From: Strigomonas culicis
Taxonomy: Eukaryota > Euglenozoa > Kinetoplastea > Trypanosomatida > Trypanosomatidae
Assembly: GCA_000482145.1 (NCBI GenBank)
Contig: AUXH01000186.1
Coordinates: 1-30,048, forward strand
Length of the DNA stretch: 30,048 nucleotides
Direction: 5' to 3'
The number at the start of each line of letters is the position of its first letter. The stretch's first letter is position 1. A model generated the notes under the pieces. That model was not told the origin of the DNA, ran no database searches, and worked only from the letters and a program-made list of their open reading frames with translations. Below are positions 8,419-17,195 of the stretch, in pieces. Both the position numbers and the translations under genes were made by a program.

Positions 8419-11400
8419 ATGCTCACTGGAGAAAAGGTGAAGACGCCAACGGTGGAGGAGCTGTTGGCCGAGAATGCCAAGCTGCGCGCACAATTGGAAG
8501 TCCCTGTAGCGCAGCGTGTGGTGCAGGACGTGCTACAGGATCAGATACAGGGCTTTCTCGAGGATGCCGAGCGCCTCTCAGAGCGGCTCACTGCCATCGG
8601 GGTCGCTGCCGCTGCGGAGGAGGGAAGCGATGAGAGCGGAGGCGAAAATGTAACCCGCTCCGTCAAGGCGGCCGTTTCAGCCACGCTTGCGATACTGTGT
8701 GAGGAGAAGGGAAAGCTAGAGGAACAGCTACAAACCGTGCAGTCGCGCGTCATCACTCCGCTCAACGAGCGTGTTGAGAGTTTAGAAAAGGAGAAGAGCC
8801 ACCTCACACATCGCATAGAGGAGTTGGAGATGATGATGGCGTCCCAACTACCGCCGCCGCTTGTGTCCGAATTAACGCAGTTGCGCGAGTCGGAGGCCCT
8901 TCTCCGCCAGCAGCTCCAACAGCAACAGGAGCGTGCGACCGCGACGGCAGAGAAGGTGTCGCACTTACTGCAGAACGGTGTCGAGGCCTCCGCTGCGATC
9001 CCGCAGTATGTCGAGACCATAGAGGACCTGCGCGGCGGGCTGCAGGAGACCCGCGCGCGAGCGGAGTGGCTGGAGCAGGAGATGGCGCTCAAGCTGCAGC
9101 AGCAGGGTGAGCTGCATCAGCTAGAGCGGGAGCACGCCCAAGAGGAGCGCCGGACGCTGGAAGAGCAGCTCCGTGAAGTGCGTCAGTTCAACCAGGCCGC
9201 GAAGGAGCGGGAGGGCGCGCTCGACGCCGAGCTGGCGCAGCTGCAGGGGCAGGTGCGGGCGCTGCAGGAAGAGCGAGAGCGGCTGCGGACCGCCCAGAGC
9301 GACGCTGAGGAGGCCCTCGCGCAGAAGCGCCAGCGCGTGGAGGAAAACGCGTTAGAGAACCCAACCTCCGTGAATGGTCAGATGATCCAGTTCTGGTACG
9401 AGGGACGAGAGAAAATCAAACTGCTCGAGCGCTCTGTAGACGAGCTGCGGAACGGAAGGCAGGAGCTCCGCGGCCTGCAAGTGCAGACCGCCACCCTGAA
9501 GCGCAAGCGCGACACCATGACGACACACCTTGTAGAAATCGAGAAGGAGATTCAAAATGTGCGGCATGAGCACCACCAGGCGCAGCTGCGTTGTGTGGAG
9601 CTGGAGGCGGAGCGTGACATGCTGATCGAAACCGTGTCCAAGGTGCTGGACCCCGTTTTGTCGGTGGCGGACTTGCGCGCGTGTGCCAAGTCCATTGGCG
9701 AGGCGGCGGCGCGCGCCAGGTTGGCCAGCACCACCATCGTCACGGACAAGGAGGCGCTCCGCAAGGCGACCCAGCAAGCGCAGGAGCTGAAGAACGACGT
9801 GCGCACGCTGGAACGACAGAAGGAGAACCTGCGGCGGTACATTGAAGTCAGCCAGAGCCACGTGCGTGCGGTGCTGGAGCGAGAAGTGCTGCGCCTTCCA
9901 GATGCCCCGTGCGCAGCGCCGGGTGGCGAGGAGGCCGCACCGGCACCGAGCAGCGGGGCGATCGCGGGTAGGCCGCTGCAGGAGGTGCTGGCCATGATTC
10001 GCGCCGCAGCGGTGGACATCTTCGCCTCCAGCGAGCGCGCCTCGCTGTGTCATGTGACTGCCCCCGCGGATGTCGGCGATGCGACGCCCTCCTCTTCCGT
10101 CACGCCCCACTCGGACTCCTTTGTGGAGCTGAAGGGTCGCCTGCTCGACACCCAGAGGCAGCTCCTGGACACGAGGCGCGAGCTCGACGCGTGTCTCGGC
10201 CGCGAGGCGACGCTGCAGGCGACGCTGTCGCGCGAGAGGGAGGAGCATGCCCAGCGGCTGCAGTCGCGCGCAGCCGAGCTGCAGGCGGCGGAGGCAACCA
10301 ACACGCAGCTGGCGCAGCGCGTCACCTCGCGCAGCGCTCAGCTGCAGAGGCTGCGGGAGGAGTACAACAGCGTGGTGCGCTTCGCGAAGCAGGCGCTCGA
10401 GGGTCTCACCATTGTGTACGAGCTGCTGCAGTCCGAGCGAGCGAACGTGGACCACCTGCGGCACATGGTGCAGCAGGAGCGGCTGACCATGTCGGACCTC
10501 GTGCGGCGCGAGGTGCAGGGCTGGTCGCAGGCCGAGCGCCAGGAGGAGACGCGGCAGGTGATCCAGGCACTGGAGAGACTGTGCGGCTATGTCGCAGAGA
10601 CCGCGGCGACAACCAACTTGCAGATGGAGGAGCAGCGCACCGCCTTCCTCAAGAACTTGGTGGAGTCTATCCAGAGCCAGGAGACCCGACTAGTGGCGCT
10701 GAAGCACTCGTTTGACGAAGCCATTCAGAAGCAGAGCAGCACACTGGCGGAGCGCATCTCGGCCGCTCAAGCGCAGTGGCAGTGCGAGTGGCAGGAGAAC
10801 TACCGCAAGGCAGAGGAGGCGAACAAAAAGCTGCTCCTGCGGAATGCCTTCAGCGCCGTGCTGAACCGCGCCATGACGAAGGTGGCGTCCGGCGGTAGCG
10901 AGGCTTCGGCAGCGGCGGCGCAGCCGCAGTCCGCGGAAGCGGAGGCGACGCCCAAGCAGAGCATGGATGAGACGCTCTCTGCTATCCACAGTTTTCTCAC
11001 TGCAGCCAAGGAGAAGAAACTATTACAACAGCAGCAACAACAACAGGAACAGGAGAGGCAAGCGCAACTGCAACAACAGCAGCAACAGGAGCAGCTATTG
11101 CAACAGCAGCAGCAGCAACAGGAACAGGAGAGGCAAGCGCAACTGCAACAACAGCAGCAACAGGAGCAGCTATTGCAACAGCAGCAGCAGCAACAGGAAC
11201 AGGAGAGGCAAGCGCAATTGCAACAACAGGAGGAAGCGCAGCAGCAGCAACAGCAAGAGCAGTTGGCAGTGTCGGCCCAGCTGCCACCGCCGCCGCCCCA
11301 ACAGAACGACGTCTCGCCGCCTCTCCAGCCGCAGCCCCCCGTCACGAGCACGGCAGCGCCAGCAGCAGCTCCACCGGTGGCCGACGCGCATGCGCCAGTG

Positions 11401-11709
11401 GAGCCCGTGCCCGCGCCCCTCCCGACTCCCCCCCTGGTGAACCCCACCGCAGAGGTGCACGCGGCAGTCCCTCCGGTTCTCGAGGACACTGCAATACCCA
11501 CACAGATGGATGTGGCGCCGACGGAGCCTGCGATGGAGCCGCAGCCGGAGCCACAGGCCGAGGCAGAGCCGGAGGCGGATGCTGGAGCTGAGATAGAACG
11601 ACCGCGCTCTGAGGAGGCGGTTGGGGAGACGGTGGACGAGCACCCAACCGTAGCGGAGGCCGTGGATGAAGAGGAGCCAGTGTCTCAAAACGAGAATATA
11701 GAGGAATGA
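8419..11709 (+). CDS. Large coiled-coil protein with Gln-rich repeats and Pro-rich acidic tail
   Basis: A 1096-residue protein, unrecognised. Residues about 10-850 are almost entirely Leu/Glu/Gln/Arg heptad-rich coiled coil with breaks near 65-80 (Ala/Glu/Ser/Gly) and about 495-520 (Pro/Ala/Gly). Residues 868 to about 950 are Gln-rich with a 25-residue repeat, then Pro/Ala-rich to about 1030, and an acidic Glu/Pro tail to the end. No membrane segment or signal peptide is visible. Long coiled coils of this kind in trypanosomatids serve in the flagellar base, cytoskeleton, kinetochore or nuclear-pore basket (Mlp/TPR-like); nothing in the sequence decides between these. The start ATG is the first in frame after the splice acceptor; the upstream frame is pyrimidine-tract translation. 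Confidence 0.8.
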   Translation: MLTGEKVKTPTVEELLAENAKLRAQLEVPVAQRVVQDVLQDQIQGFLEDAERLSERLTAIGVAAAAEEGSDESGGENVTRSVKAAVSATLAILCEEKGKLEEQLQTVQSRVITPLNERVESLEKEKSHLTHRIEELEMMMASQLPPPLVSELTQLRESEALLRQQLQQQQERATATAEKVSHLLQNGVEASAAIPQYVETIEDLRGGLQETRARAEWLEQEMALKLQQQGELHQLEREHAQEERRTLEEQLREVRQFNQAAKEREGALDAELAQLQGQVRALQEERERLRTAQSDAEEALAQKRQRVEENALENPTSVNGQMIQFWYEGREKIKLLERSVDELRNGRQELRGLQVQTATLKRKRDTMTTHLVEIEKEIQNVRHEHHQAQLRCVELEAERDMLIETVSKVLDPVLSVADLRACAKSIGEAAARARLASTTIVTDKEALRKATQQAQELKNDVRTLERQKENLRRYIEVSQSHVRAVLEREVLRLPDAPCAAPGGEEAAPAPSSGAIAGRPLQEVLAMIRAAAVDIFASSERASLCHVTAPADVGDATPSSSVTPHSDSFVELKGRLLDTQRQLLDTRRELDACLGREATLQATLSREREEHAQRLQSRAAELQAAEATNTQLAQRVTSRSAQLQRLREEYNSVVRFAKQALEGLTIVYELLQSERANVDHLRHMVQQERLTMSDLVRREVQGWSQAERQEETRQVIQALERLCGYVAETAATTNLQMEEQRTAFLKNLVESIQSQETRLVALKHSFDEAIQKQSSTLAERISAAQAQWQCEWQENYRKAEEANKKLLLRNAFSAVLNRAMTKVASGGSEASAAAAQPQSAEAEATPKQSMDETLSAIHSFLTAAKEKKLLQQQQQQQEQERQAQLQQQQQQEQLLQQQQQQQEQERQAQLQQQQQQEQLLQQQQQQQEQERQAQLQQQEEAQQQQQQEQLAVSAQLPPPPPQQNDVSPPLQPQPPVTSTAAPAAAPPVADAHAPVEPVPAPLPTPPLVNPTAEVHAAVPPVLEDTAIPTQMDVAPTEPAMEPQPEPQAEAEPEADAGAEIERPRSEEAVGETVDEHPTVAEAVDEEEPVSQNENIEE
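11020..11234 (+). repeat. 75-bp coding tandem repeat (Gln-rich)
   Basis: Two full 75-bp units (11020-11094 and 11095-11169) and a partial third (from 11170) encode the 25-residue unit LL-Q7-EQERQAQL-Q6-EQ. The same short core recurs at 11044, 11119 and 11194, exactly 75 apart. Copies are near-identical at the DNA level, which suggests recent expansion or ongoing homogenisation. Confidence 0.93.
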
Positions 11710-12097
11710 GATGTGTGTGTGTGTGTTATCTCTTTTTTCCCCCTTTAACAATACACATTTTGTAAGCAGCGGTTGCTTTTTTGCAATTGTAATCTTTTAT
11801 AAACAATAGCATCATAACTGTAACAATAGTAGTGGTATGGACAGGCATCGCTGAGGTTCCTTTCTTCTTGCTACTCGCATTCGTCAAGCAGAGCTTGTCG
11901 TCTTGGATTTTTCTCCCCCTTTCTGCTTCTTCTTTTCGTGTATCTACAAGTGAATCGGTATGAAAAAGCAAGAGGAACACTAGCGATCCGTTGCGTCACC
12001 AATACGTTTTTTCCCTTTTCTCGTTTCTTCGTATTGGTGTTTCTTCCTCTTTTTCATGTGTATGTATTTACGTACCTCCACATAGCTTTACAACAAC
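11710..12097 (+). promoter_or_regulatory. Intergenic region with splice signals
   Basis: A short GT dinucleotide run follows the stop codon (11711-11727). Pyrimidine tracts are seen at about 11908-11940 and 12006-12055. The AG at 12084-12085 is close to the ATG at 12098, giving a 12-nt 5' UTR. No gene or RNA is supported here. Confidence 0.45.
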
Positions 12098-14137
12098 ATG
12101 TTTGCACATAGTCTAACCCGTTTTAATGGGAAGGCACTGCTGCCGCCGCCGTTGAAAAGGCTGGTGGACCAGCTGCCGCTCGACATGTTGCTGCGCCGCA
12201 TGCAGTCGAGCTCCCTCACCAACCCATCGCGCACCCTAGAGGCCCACTTTGCGGTGCGGGGCGTGCCAGCCCCACCGGCCGCCGCCGCTGCTGCCGTCGG
12301 GTCGTCCAGCGCCGCCGCGGCTGCGCCGCCTGGCCCCACGGTCGCCTCCCCACCGTTGCGGGATCTCCTCAGCGCCAGGCTCGCGAAGGAGGTGGCGGGC
12401 GCGGCGCCGTCGTCGCTGCGGCTGGACGACCTGAGTCTGCTCGTCTCCAACGTGGTGCGGCACCGCCTGTCGCCGGACTTGGTGCGCAAGGTCGCTGCGG
12501 TGTACGTGGCGGCGGTGAGCGGCCCGGCGGCGGCCGCGGCCGTCTCGCAGCAGATGGAGGCCCTGGTCCGCGTGATGGAGGCGTGCGTGGAGGTGACGGA
12601 GGTGGCGCCCGGCGCCGGGCGCGCCGCCTTCGCGCTGGACGAGTGGGCCGTGCTGGTGGGCCTGGTGGAGCAGCACTGGCCGCTCTTCAGCAGCAGCCCG
12701 TCGCTCTGCTGCCTCCTGCTGCAGTTCCTGTCACTGGACCTGGTCCCCGCGGCGGACAGGGCGCCGGCGCCTGCGGCCGCGGCGGCGCCGCCTGCCGCGC
12801 CGGCCGCCTGGCGCCTGCAGACGGACCCGCAGCTGCTGGCCGCGCGCGGCTACAGACTCGTCGAGAGGCTCACGGCGCTGCTGGAGGCGGACGGCCGGGG
12901 CGGCCAGCGTGCGTGGGGCGGGCCGGAGGAGCTGGTGCGGCTCTGCCACGCGACTGCACGCGTGCGCGCGCTGGAGACGGTGCGCCGCGTGGGGGGCGCG
13001 CCCGGCAGTTCGCTGCTGAGCACCGCGACGGCGGGCGTCATCCGGCTGCTGCCGAACGCCGCCGCGTACCGCAAAAAGGAGCAGCTGCGGCAGCTGTCGC
13101 AGGCCTCGTCGCTCGTGCACCGGCGCCTGGGGGCCCTGATCGCCAGCAGTGGCCGGGCCGCTGCCGTCGCACCCAGCTGCAGCTTGCCGCACCTCGCCGT
13201 CGTTTTCACCACCGTCTGCGAGACGTCGCCGGCCGGCACGGTGGCGGACTTCTGTCTGCGCATGGGCTTCGCCCTCGAGCGCCGGCACCCGGTCGTGGCA
13301 GACGCGGACGGCATGGACGCCCTCCTGTCCATCGGCTGTGTGTGCGTGCAGCATCCAGACGGCACCCAGGCCATCCTCGCCCACGCGCTGAAGCGGCTGG
13401 CGCGGGCGGCGCCCCTCGTCACCGCGTCCCCGCACCTGCTGCAGCGGTCGTGCGAGCTGCTGGCCGCGGCGCCGCTCAGCGTTCAGGAGGAGGGCGCGCA
13501 GGCGCTCGAGGCCCTCGCGCGCGTGGTGGCGGTGCCGCCCGCCCGCGACGACGCCGCCTTCCGCGCCCAGCGTTACAGCCTGCTGCTCCTGTGCCACCGC
13601 GTGCTGTCGTCAGCGCCGCCGTCGGCCGCGCGGAGGGCTGTCCGCCCGGCTGTGTGGGGGCAGCTGGCGCAGGCCGTGGTGCAGGTGCGCTTTGGCGAGG
13701 GGCCGCGGGAGCGCGCCGCCGCCCTGCTCGCGCTGGCCACCTTCGCGCGTCTGGCGGCGGCGCCGCAGGCCCCGGCCCGTCCGCTCGAAACGGTGTCGCA
13801 TCTGCTGGTGGAGGTGGCGCGGCTCATCGACGGGGGCCAGCAGGGCCTCGCCACGGGCGAGCGCGCCTTGCTGCGGGCCGCCATCCGTGACGTGCACGCG
13901 ATGGAGCGGTGCCGCTCCTCGTCGCCGCGGCCGCCGCGAGCGAGCGGCGGTGGCGGCAGCAGCCTTCCAGCCGCCGCGCGGTCACCAAGCAGCAGCGACG
14001 GCCGCAAGAGCCGCGCGGCCGAGAGCGAGGGAGATGCGGTGCCGCCGGTGGAGGACTCCCTTCAGGAGGAAGACCGACTGCGGTTTGACGTGCAGCTGCT
14101 GTCCACTCGGATGAAGCAGCACCTGGCAAACCAGTGA
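12098..14137 (+). CDS. Ala/Leu-rich helical protein of unknown function, possibly mitochondrial
   Basis: A 679-residue protein, not recognised. The first 23 residues (MFAHSLTRFNGKALLPPPLK...) are basic and lack acids, so a mitochondrial presequence is possible. Residues about 55-90 form an Ala/Pro-rich linker; from about 90 to 590 the protein reads as successive amphipathic helices rich in Ala, Leu and Arg, in the style of a helical-repeat (ARM/HEAT or PPR-like) solenoid. A Ser/Arg/Gly-rich linker at about 605-645 precedes a conserved-looking charged end (EEDRLRFDVQLLSTRM). Third codon positions are overwhelmingly G or C, far more than in the first genes of the same array. Large open frames on the other strand and frames are by-products of this bias. 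It is the last gene of the plus-strand array. Confidence 0.7.
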   Translation: MFAHSLTRFNGKALLPPPLKRLVDQLPLDMLLRRMQSSSLTNPSRTLEAHFAVRGVPAPPAAAAAAVGSSSAAAAAPPGPTVASPPLRDLLSARLAKEVAGAAPSSLRLDDLSLLVSNVVRHRLSPDLVRKVAAVYVAAVSGPAAAAAVSQQMEALVRVMEACVEVTEVAPGAGRAAFALDEWAVLVGLVEQHWPLFSSSPSLCCLLLQFLSLDLVPAADRAPAPAAAAAPPAAPAAWRLQTDPQLLAARGYRLVERLTALLEADGRGGQRAWGGPEELVRLCHATARVRALETVRRVGGAPGSSLLSTATAGVIRLLPNAAAYRKKEQLRQLSQASSLVHRRLGALIASSGRAAAVAPSCSLPHLAVVFTTVCETSPAGTVADFCLRMGFALERRHPVVADADGMDALLSIGCVCVQHPDGTQAILAHALKRLARAAPLVTASPHLLQRSCELLAAAPLSVQEEGAQALEALARVVAVPPARDDAAFRAQRYSLLLLCHRVLSSAPPSAARRAVRPAVWGQLAQAVVQVRFGEGPRERAAALLALATFARLAAAPQAPARPLETVSHLLVEVARLIDGGQQGLATGERALLRAAIRDVHAMERCRSSSPRPPRASGGGGSSLPAAARSPSSSDGRKSRAAESEGDAVPPVEDSLQEEDRLRFDVQLLSTRMKQHLANQ

Positions 14138-14385
14138 CCGGTCATTCTCGTCTTGTTCACAACCAGATTTGTATATGTTAGTTTTGCGCAAAAAAAAAAG
14201 AATTCACGTAAACCATCGTGACAATGCACGGGAACAGGGCAGGGGGCCAATGCGAAGCACTGATTGCCTTCTTTCCTCTCTCTTGCTCTTTGCTCTTTTA
14301 GCTCTAGTCCAATTCTGAAAGAAAGGCGCGGGGCGCTGGACTGCAAGGATCCTGGGTCCGCCAGCCCGTCCCCCCCCTTGGCGGT

Positions 14386-14412
14386 GGGGGCAGGGGCAGG
14401 GGTATTGGTGGG
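14386..14412 (+). other. G-quadruplex motif 1
   Basis: Four G-runs of 5, 4, 4 and 3 bases are separated by loops of 2, 2 and 7 bases on the plus strand, satisfying the canonical G3+N1-7 rule. It sits in the convergent strand-switch region. Confidence 0.8.
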
Positions 14413-14462
14413 TGCCAGAGCAGGCCCCCCACCCCTGGCCCTCCGAGCAGAGGTATGCCTTT

Positions 14463-14480
14463 CCCCCCTTGGGGGGGGGG
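14463..14480. repeat. C6-TT-G10 inverted repeat
   Basis: Six C residues, two T and ten G residues form a near-palindrome, followed by A and a further run of five G. The two-base spacer is too short for a stable hairpin at full pairing, but cruciform or slipped structures are possible. A similar CCTT-plus-G-run occurs at 109-124. Confidence 0.7.
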
Positions 14481-14595
14481 AGGGGGTGCACCGGTCCACT
14501 CTGGCGATCATTTCCTTTTATCGTGGCTAGTAAACATCTTTGCGTGGAGAAGAAGCGGTGGGGCGGGGGGATTTCTATGAAATTGAGTGGGCTCT

Positions 14596-14616
14596 GGGGG
14601 TGGGGTGGGGTCAGGG
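14596..14616 (+). other. G-quadruplex motif 2
   Basis: G-runs of 5, 4, 4 and 3 bases are separated by loops of 1, 1 and 3 bases. Such short loops predict a very stable parallel quadruplex on the plus strand, about 70 bases beyond the stop codon of the minus-strand gene. Confidence 0.85.
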
Positions 14617-14688
14617 TGCGCCAAAAGGCTTGGTTCATTTTGAGGTATTCTTTTTGTTCTTGGGTTTTGGACGGTGTACAGTTCAATC

Positions 14689-15504
14689 TCATTCTCTTCT
14701 GGCAGAAATGTTGATCATGGGTCGTCTGTCGGGGAGCTCGTTGTAGACACAATCCACGATGGTGAAGTTGTTCTTGATGAGGATGCGCTCAAGTTCTCCG
14801 TTCTCAAAGAAGCCATTTCTGTTTTTTGGATGTCCGACTTCCGTTTTTTCGCACCCTTCCAAGAAATGTGAGTACAGAAACAGGCCGTTTTTCTTCACTT
14901 TTTTGCACAACACGTCCATCAACAGGCGATCGATGAACCGGCAGATATGAATCATATCGAAAGCATCATTTCTCAGAGGTAAGCCCTGCTTAATGTTGCT
15001 GACGAGCGGAAGAATATGCTCGCTTACGCAGTACTTTTGGGACAAGGCAAGCCCCTGCTGCAGGAGTTTTTCTCGGTTGTCGATCCCTGTCACAAACCAT
15101 CCTCGAGTGCTAAGAAAGATCATGTCTCTGCAGGAACCGCACCCTACATCCAACACAGTTCCCACACCAATTTCCTGTTCCACTTGCTGGATTTTATCCT
15201 TCAAGTAGGGATTGGGTGACCAACAAAACCCTTCTGTTGTCTCTCTTGTCAACTGTTCGGAAGGAAGAGAGGCAAAGGTGACATAGTTGACGGAGAGGAA
15301 ACCGAGCCGATCAAAGAATGCTTTCACTTCTGGACCTTTCTCATCATTTTTCATTATAATATCAAGGGAACATGATCTTTCAGGCAGAGCGCACGCTTCA
15401 TTTCTTATGTTTTCCCACGGGAAACTGTAGGAATCTTGTGGATGAAGTTCATCATAATCTTCTCTGCTTCTGATATCTATTCGAAAATGCCTTGGTTCAG
15501 GCAT
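14689..15504 (-). CDS. Rhodanese-like domain fused to SAM-dependent methyltransferase
   Basis: A 271-residue protein from the ATG at 15504. Residues 1-85 have a rhodanese-like pattern: IDIRSREDYDELHP with Asp9, Arg11 and His21, a Pro at 29, then SLDIIMKNDEKGPEVKAFFDRLGF, which matches the strand-helix around the active-site loop. That loop has no Cys, so sulfurtransferase activity is unlikely. Residues 105-271 are a class I methyltransferase: motif I VLDVGCGSCRD at 117-127, acidic Asp142 at the end of strand 2 (FVTGIDN), AFDMIHICRFID at 181-192 and NGLFLYSHFLEG at 206-217. The methyl acceptor is unknown. The open frame continues upstream to 15720 without a plausible ATG except one that would add a hydrophobic translation of the pyrimidine tract. 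It is the only minus-strand gene in the window. Confidence 0.8.
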   Translation of the reverse strand: MPEPRHFRIDIRSREDYDELHPQDSYSFPWENIRNEACALPERSCSLDIIMKNDEKGPEVKAFFDRLGFLSVNYVTFASLPSEQLTRETTEGFCWSPNPYLKDKIQQVEQEIGVGTVLDVGCGSCRDMIFLSTRGWFVTGIDNREKLLQQGLALSQKYCVSEHILPLVSNIKQGLPLRNDAFDMIHICRFIDRLLMDVLCKKVKKNGLFLYSHFLEGCEKTEVGHPKNRNGFFENGELERILIKNNFTIVDCVYNELPDRRPMINISARRE

Positions 15505-15600
15505 TAAGGTAAAGGAAAATAGTGCTAAATAAAGTAGCTTTGTGTGCAAAAAGTGCAGTGAAAGAGGATTAAGGAAGTTTTTCGTTAAAGCGGCATGCAA
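15505..15600 (-). promoter_or_regulatory. Splice acceptor region of the minus-strand methyltransferase
   Basis: Read on the minus strand, pyrimidine-rich sequence (about 15548-15590) precedes an AG at 15539-15538, which would give a 34-nt 5' UTR before the ATG at 15504. A second AG lies about a dozen bases nearer the start. Confidence 0.4.
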
Positions 15601-15968
15601 AAAAACAGAAAAAATGAATAATGTAAGTACACTGATTGAGAAACACATCTGATACAACGAAGATTTGCTTTTTGATCTTTTGAGTGGAGAAGAACAAAAC
15701 CTGCACGTAAGATGGAACAACCGCGGTCAATTGTGGTGCGCAGTTGCGGTTCCATTGGGTGCGGGGATCTTTGTCTCTGAGCGGTGCGCGTTTTTTCCTG
15801 TGCTGATGCGAAGTTTTGGCTTTGGGTGTTTCTATGCGGATTGTGCGGGCGCGTCCGCGTTGCGCCCTTTTCCTTCGGGTTTAACGGTGTTGTGGCCTGG
15901 GGCCCGCTCTCCGGTCGCGGTCATTGGCCCCCCTCCGTCTCTCTTCATTGGCTGTTTCGGTGGCTCGT

Positions 15969-15994
15969 GAGTGAGGGGGGTTTCCCCCTCGCTC
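15969..15994. repeat. GC-rich hairpin (11-bp stem, 4-nt loop)
   Basis: The arm at 15969-15979 pairs with 15984-15994 over 11 positions with a single G-T wobble, around a GTTT loop. It lies inside the GC-rich island of the divergent strand switch. Confidence 0.8.
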
Positions 15995-16098
15995 AAGGAG
16001 AGCTGGGTTTCGGCCCTTTCAACGGGGGCGCAGGGCATGCCCCTCCTCGTTTTGGGAGACCGGCGGCGCTTTTGCGGGGCGGCTGAGGGCCCTTCGCC

Positions 16099-16114
16099 CG
16101 CCCGCCAGCGGGCG
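16099..16114. repeat. GC-rich hairpin (6-7 bp stem)
   Basis: CGCCCGC is followed after two bases by GCGGGCG, a perfect inverted repeat; six pairs with a four-base loop are sterically feasible. Confidence 0.7.
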
Positions 16115-16230
16115 CGGGGTGTCCCCAAATCACCTTGGCGCAAAGGGGGGCGGCGTGGGCATGAGGGGTTCTTTCTCCCCCGCTTCGTAGGCCGGGGCGC
16201 GGTGTTCGGCGGTCTTCAAAGGGGCGTGGT

Positions 16231-16249
16231 GGGGCGGGCACGCCGCCCC
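16231..16249. repeat. GC-rich hairpin (7-bp stem, 5-nt loop)
   Basis: GGGGCGG at 16231-16237 pairs perfectly with CCGCCCC at 16243-16249. Confidence 0.75.
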
Positions 16250-17142
16250 GCCCGCCCCGTCCGTGGGCCCCCTGTTGGACTGTCAAGGGGCGTTTGTACG
16301 AAGTGCGCTTTTACAACACATTTGGGGCGAGGCCGCCAATATATTGAACACGTGTACGCAATCGAGGCAACTGTTTTTTTTTTTTTCATTACTGTGTCTT
16401 TTCTTTTTGTGATAATAATAATCCCCCGTGGTATTTATACACAAGAATAAAGACGTTCTCAAAAACAGTAAGTGGTACGTTTTTTTTTCTTGTTTCAAAG
16501 AAAACCAAATAAAATCTCACTTTTCTCTTTAGGAGGTATTCCTATTATTATACAGTTTTTTTTTGATTGTTCATAGGAGTTTTTTTTTAGCTTTTAAACT
16601 GAACATGTCCTCCGCTTTTTTTTTTTAAACTACACTTTCATTTGAAACAGGGTTTCTATTCCTCAACTTCACTTTTATTCTTCTCTTCTGCTCACCTTTC
16701 TTTCTTCTTGTTGCAAATATTGTACTTGTTCTGACATTGCTGCTTCTGTATCATAAACTTTTCATACATTGAAGACATCGTTCTCTCTTTGTTTATTTAT
16801 GCATAATCAACAATAAAAAAAAAGGATAATGGAAAAGGAAATGATAGGAAGAGTTAAAATCATTTCTAGTTCAGGAGAAGAGGTCTCTTGGAATGCATTA
16901 TTTTGCCTCTAAATGTTTCGTTTTTCTCACTTACATTTGTGTCTCTGTCGTGTAACTAATACAGCTGTTCCTTTTTCGTTGACCGAGGCTGCATTTTTTT
17001 TTTTTGTGTTTACATTGGGGATTTCACACGAGTTTGATTATTGTTAATACTAAAACTAAAAAAATGTTTAGCATGTATGTACAGTTCTTGTGACTGATCA
17101 AAGCATCGATTTGTTTCTGTTATACTCTCTCTTTTGCGTTCG

Positions 17143-17195
17143 CTCTCTCTCTCTCTCTCTCTCCTTTTCATTATTATTATTATTTATTTATTTAT
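17143..17195 (+). repeat. CT microsatellite followed by TTA/TTTA repeats
   Basis: A (CT)n run at 17143-17163 is followed by ATT/ATTT repeats to 17195. The pyrimidine part may contribute to splicing of the gene at 17262, although the T run at 17212-17221 with AG at 17224-17225 is closer (36-nt 5' UTR). Confidence 0.85.

Larger units (their letters stand above)
14138..14688. promoter_or_regulatory. Convergent strand-switch region, probable transcription termination zone
   Basis: The plus-strand array ends at 14137 and the next gene is on the minus strand ending at 14689, so transcription converges here. The segment contains long G and C runs (14369-14378, 14463-14485, 14565-14616) and two G-quadruplex motifs. 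No tRNA or other RNA gene was recognised. In trypanosomatids convergent switches are sites of polymerase II termination marked by base J and histone variants H3V/H4V; that link is established knowledge and is not shown by this sequence. Confidence 0.65.

Noticed and set aside
12583..13890. 435-codon plus-strand frame inside the Ala-rich gene
   Set aside because: It is an out-of-phase shadow: Gly/Ala/Arg-rich product without domain; the gene at 12098-14137 explains the coding signal.
14204..14752. 182-codon minus-strand frame in the convergent switch
   Set aside because: It overlaps the 3' end of the methyltransferase gene and translates the G/C runs into Pro/Gly-rich sequence.
15971..16450. 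159-codon open frame in the divergent switch
   Set aside because: It runs from the GC island through a poly-T tract; the product is Gly/Arg/Pro-rich then Phe/Ile-rich, as expected for non-coding DNA.
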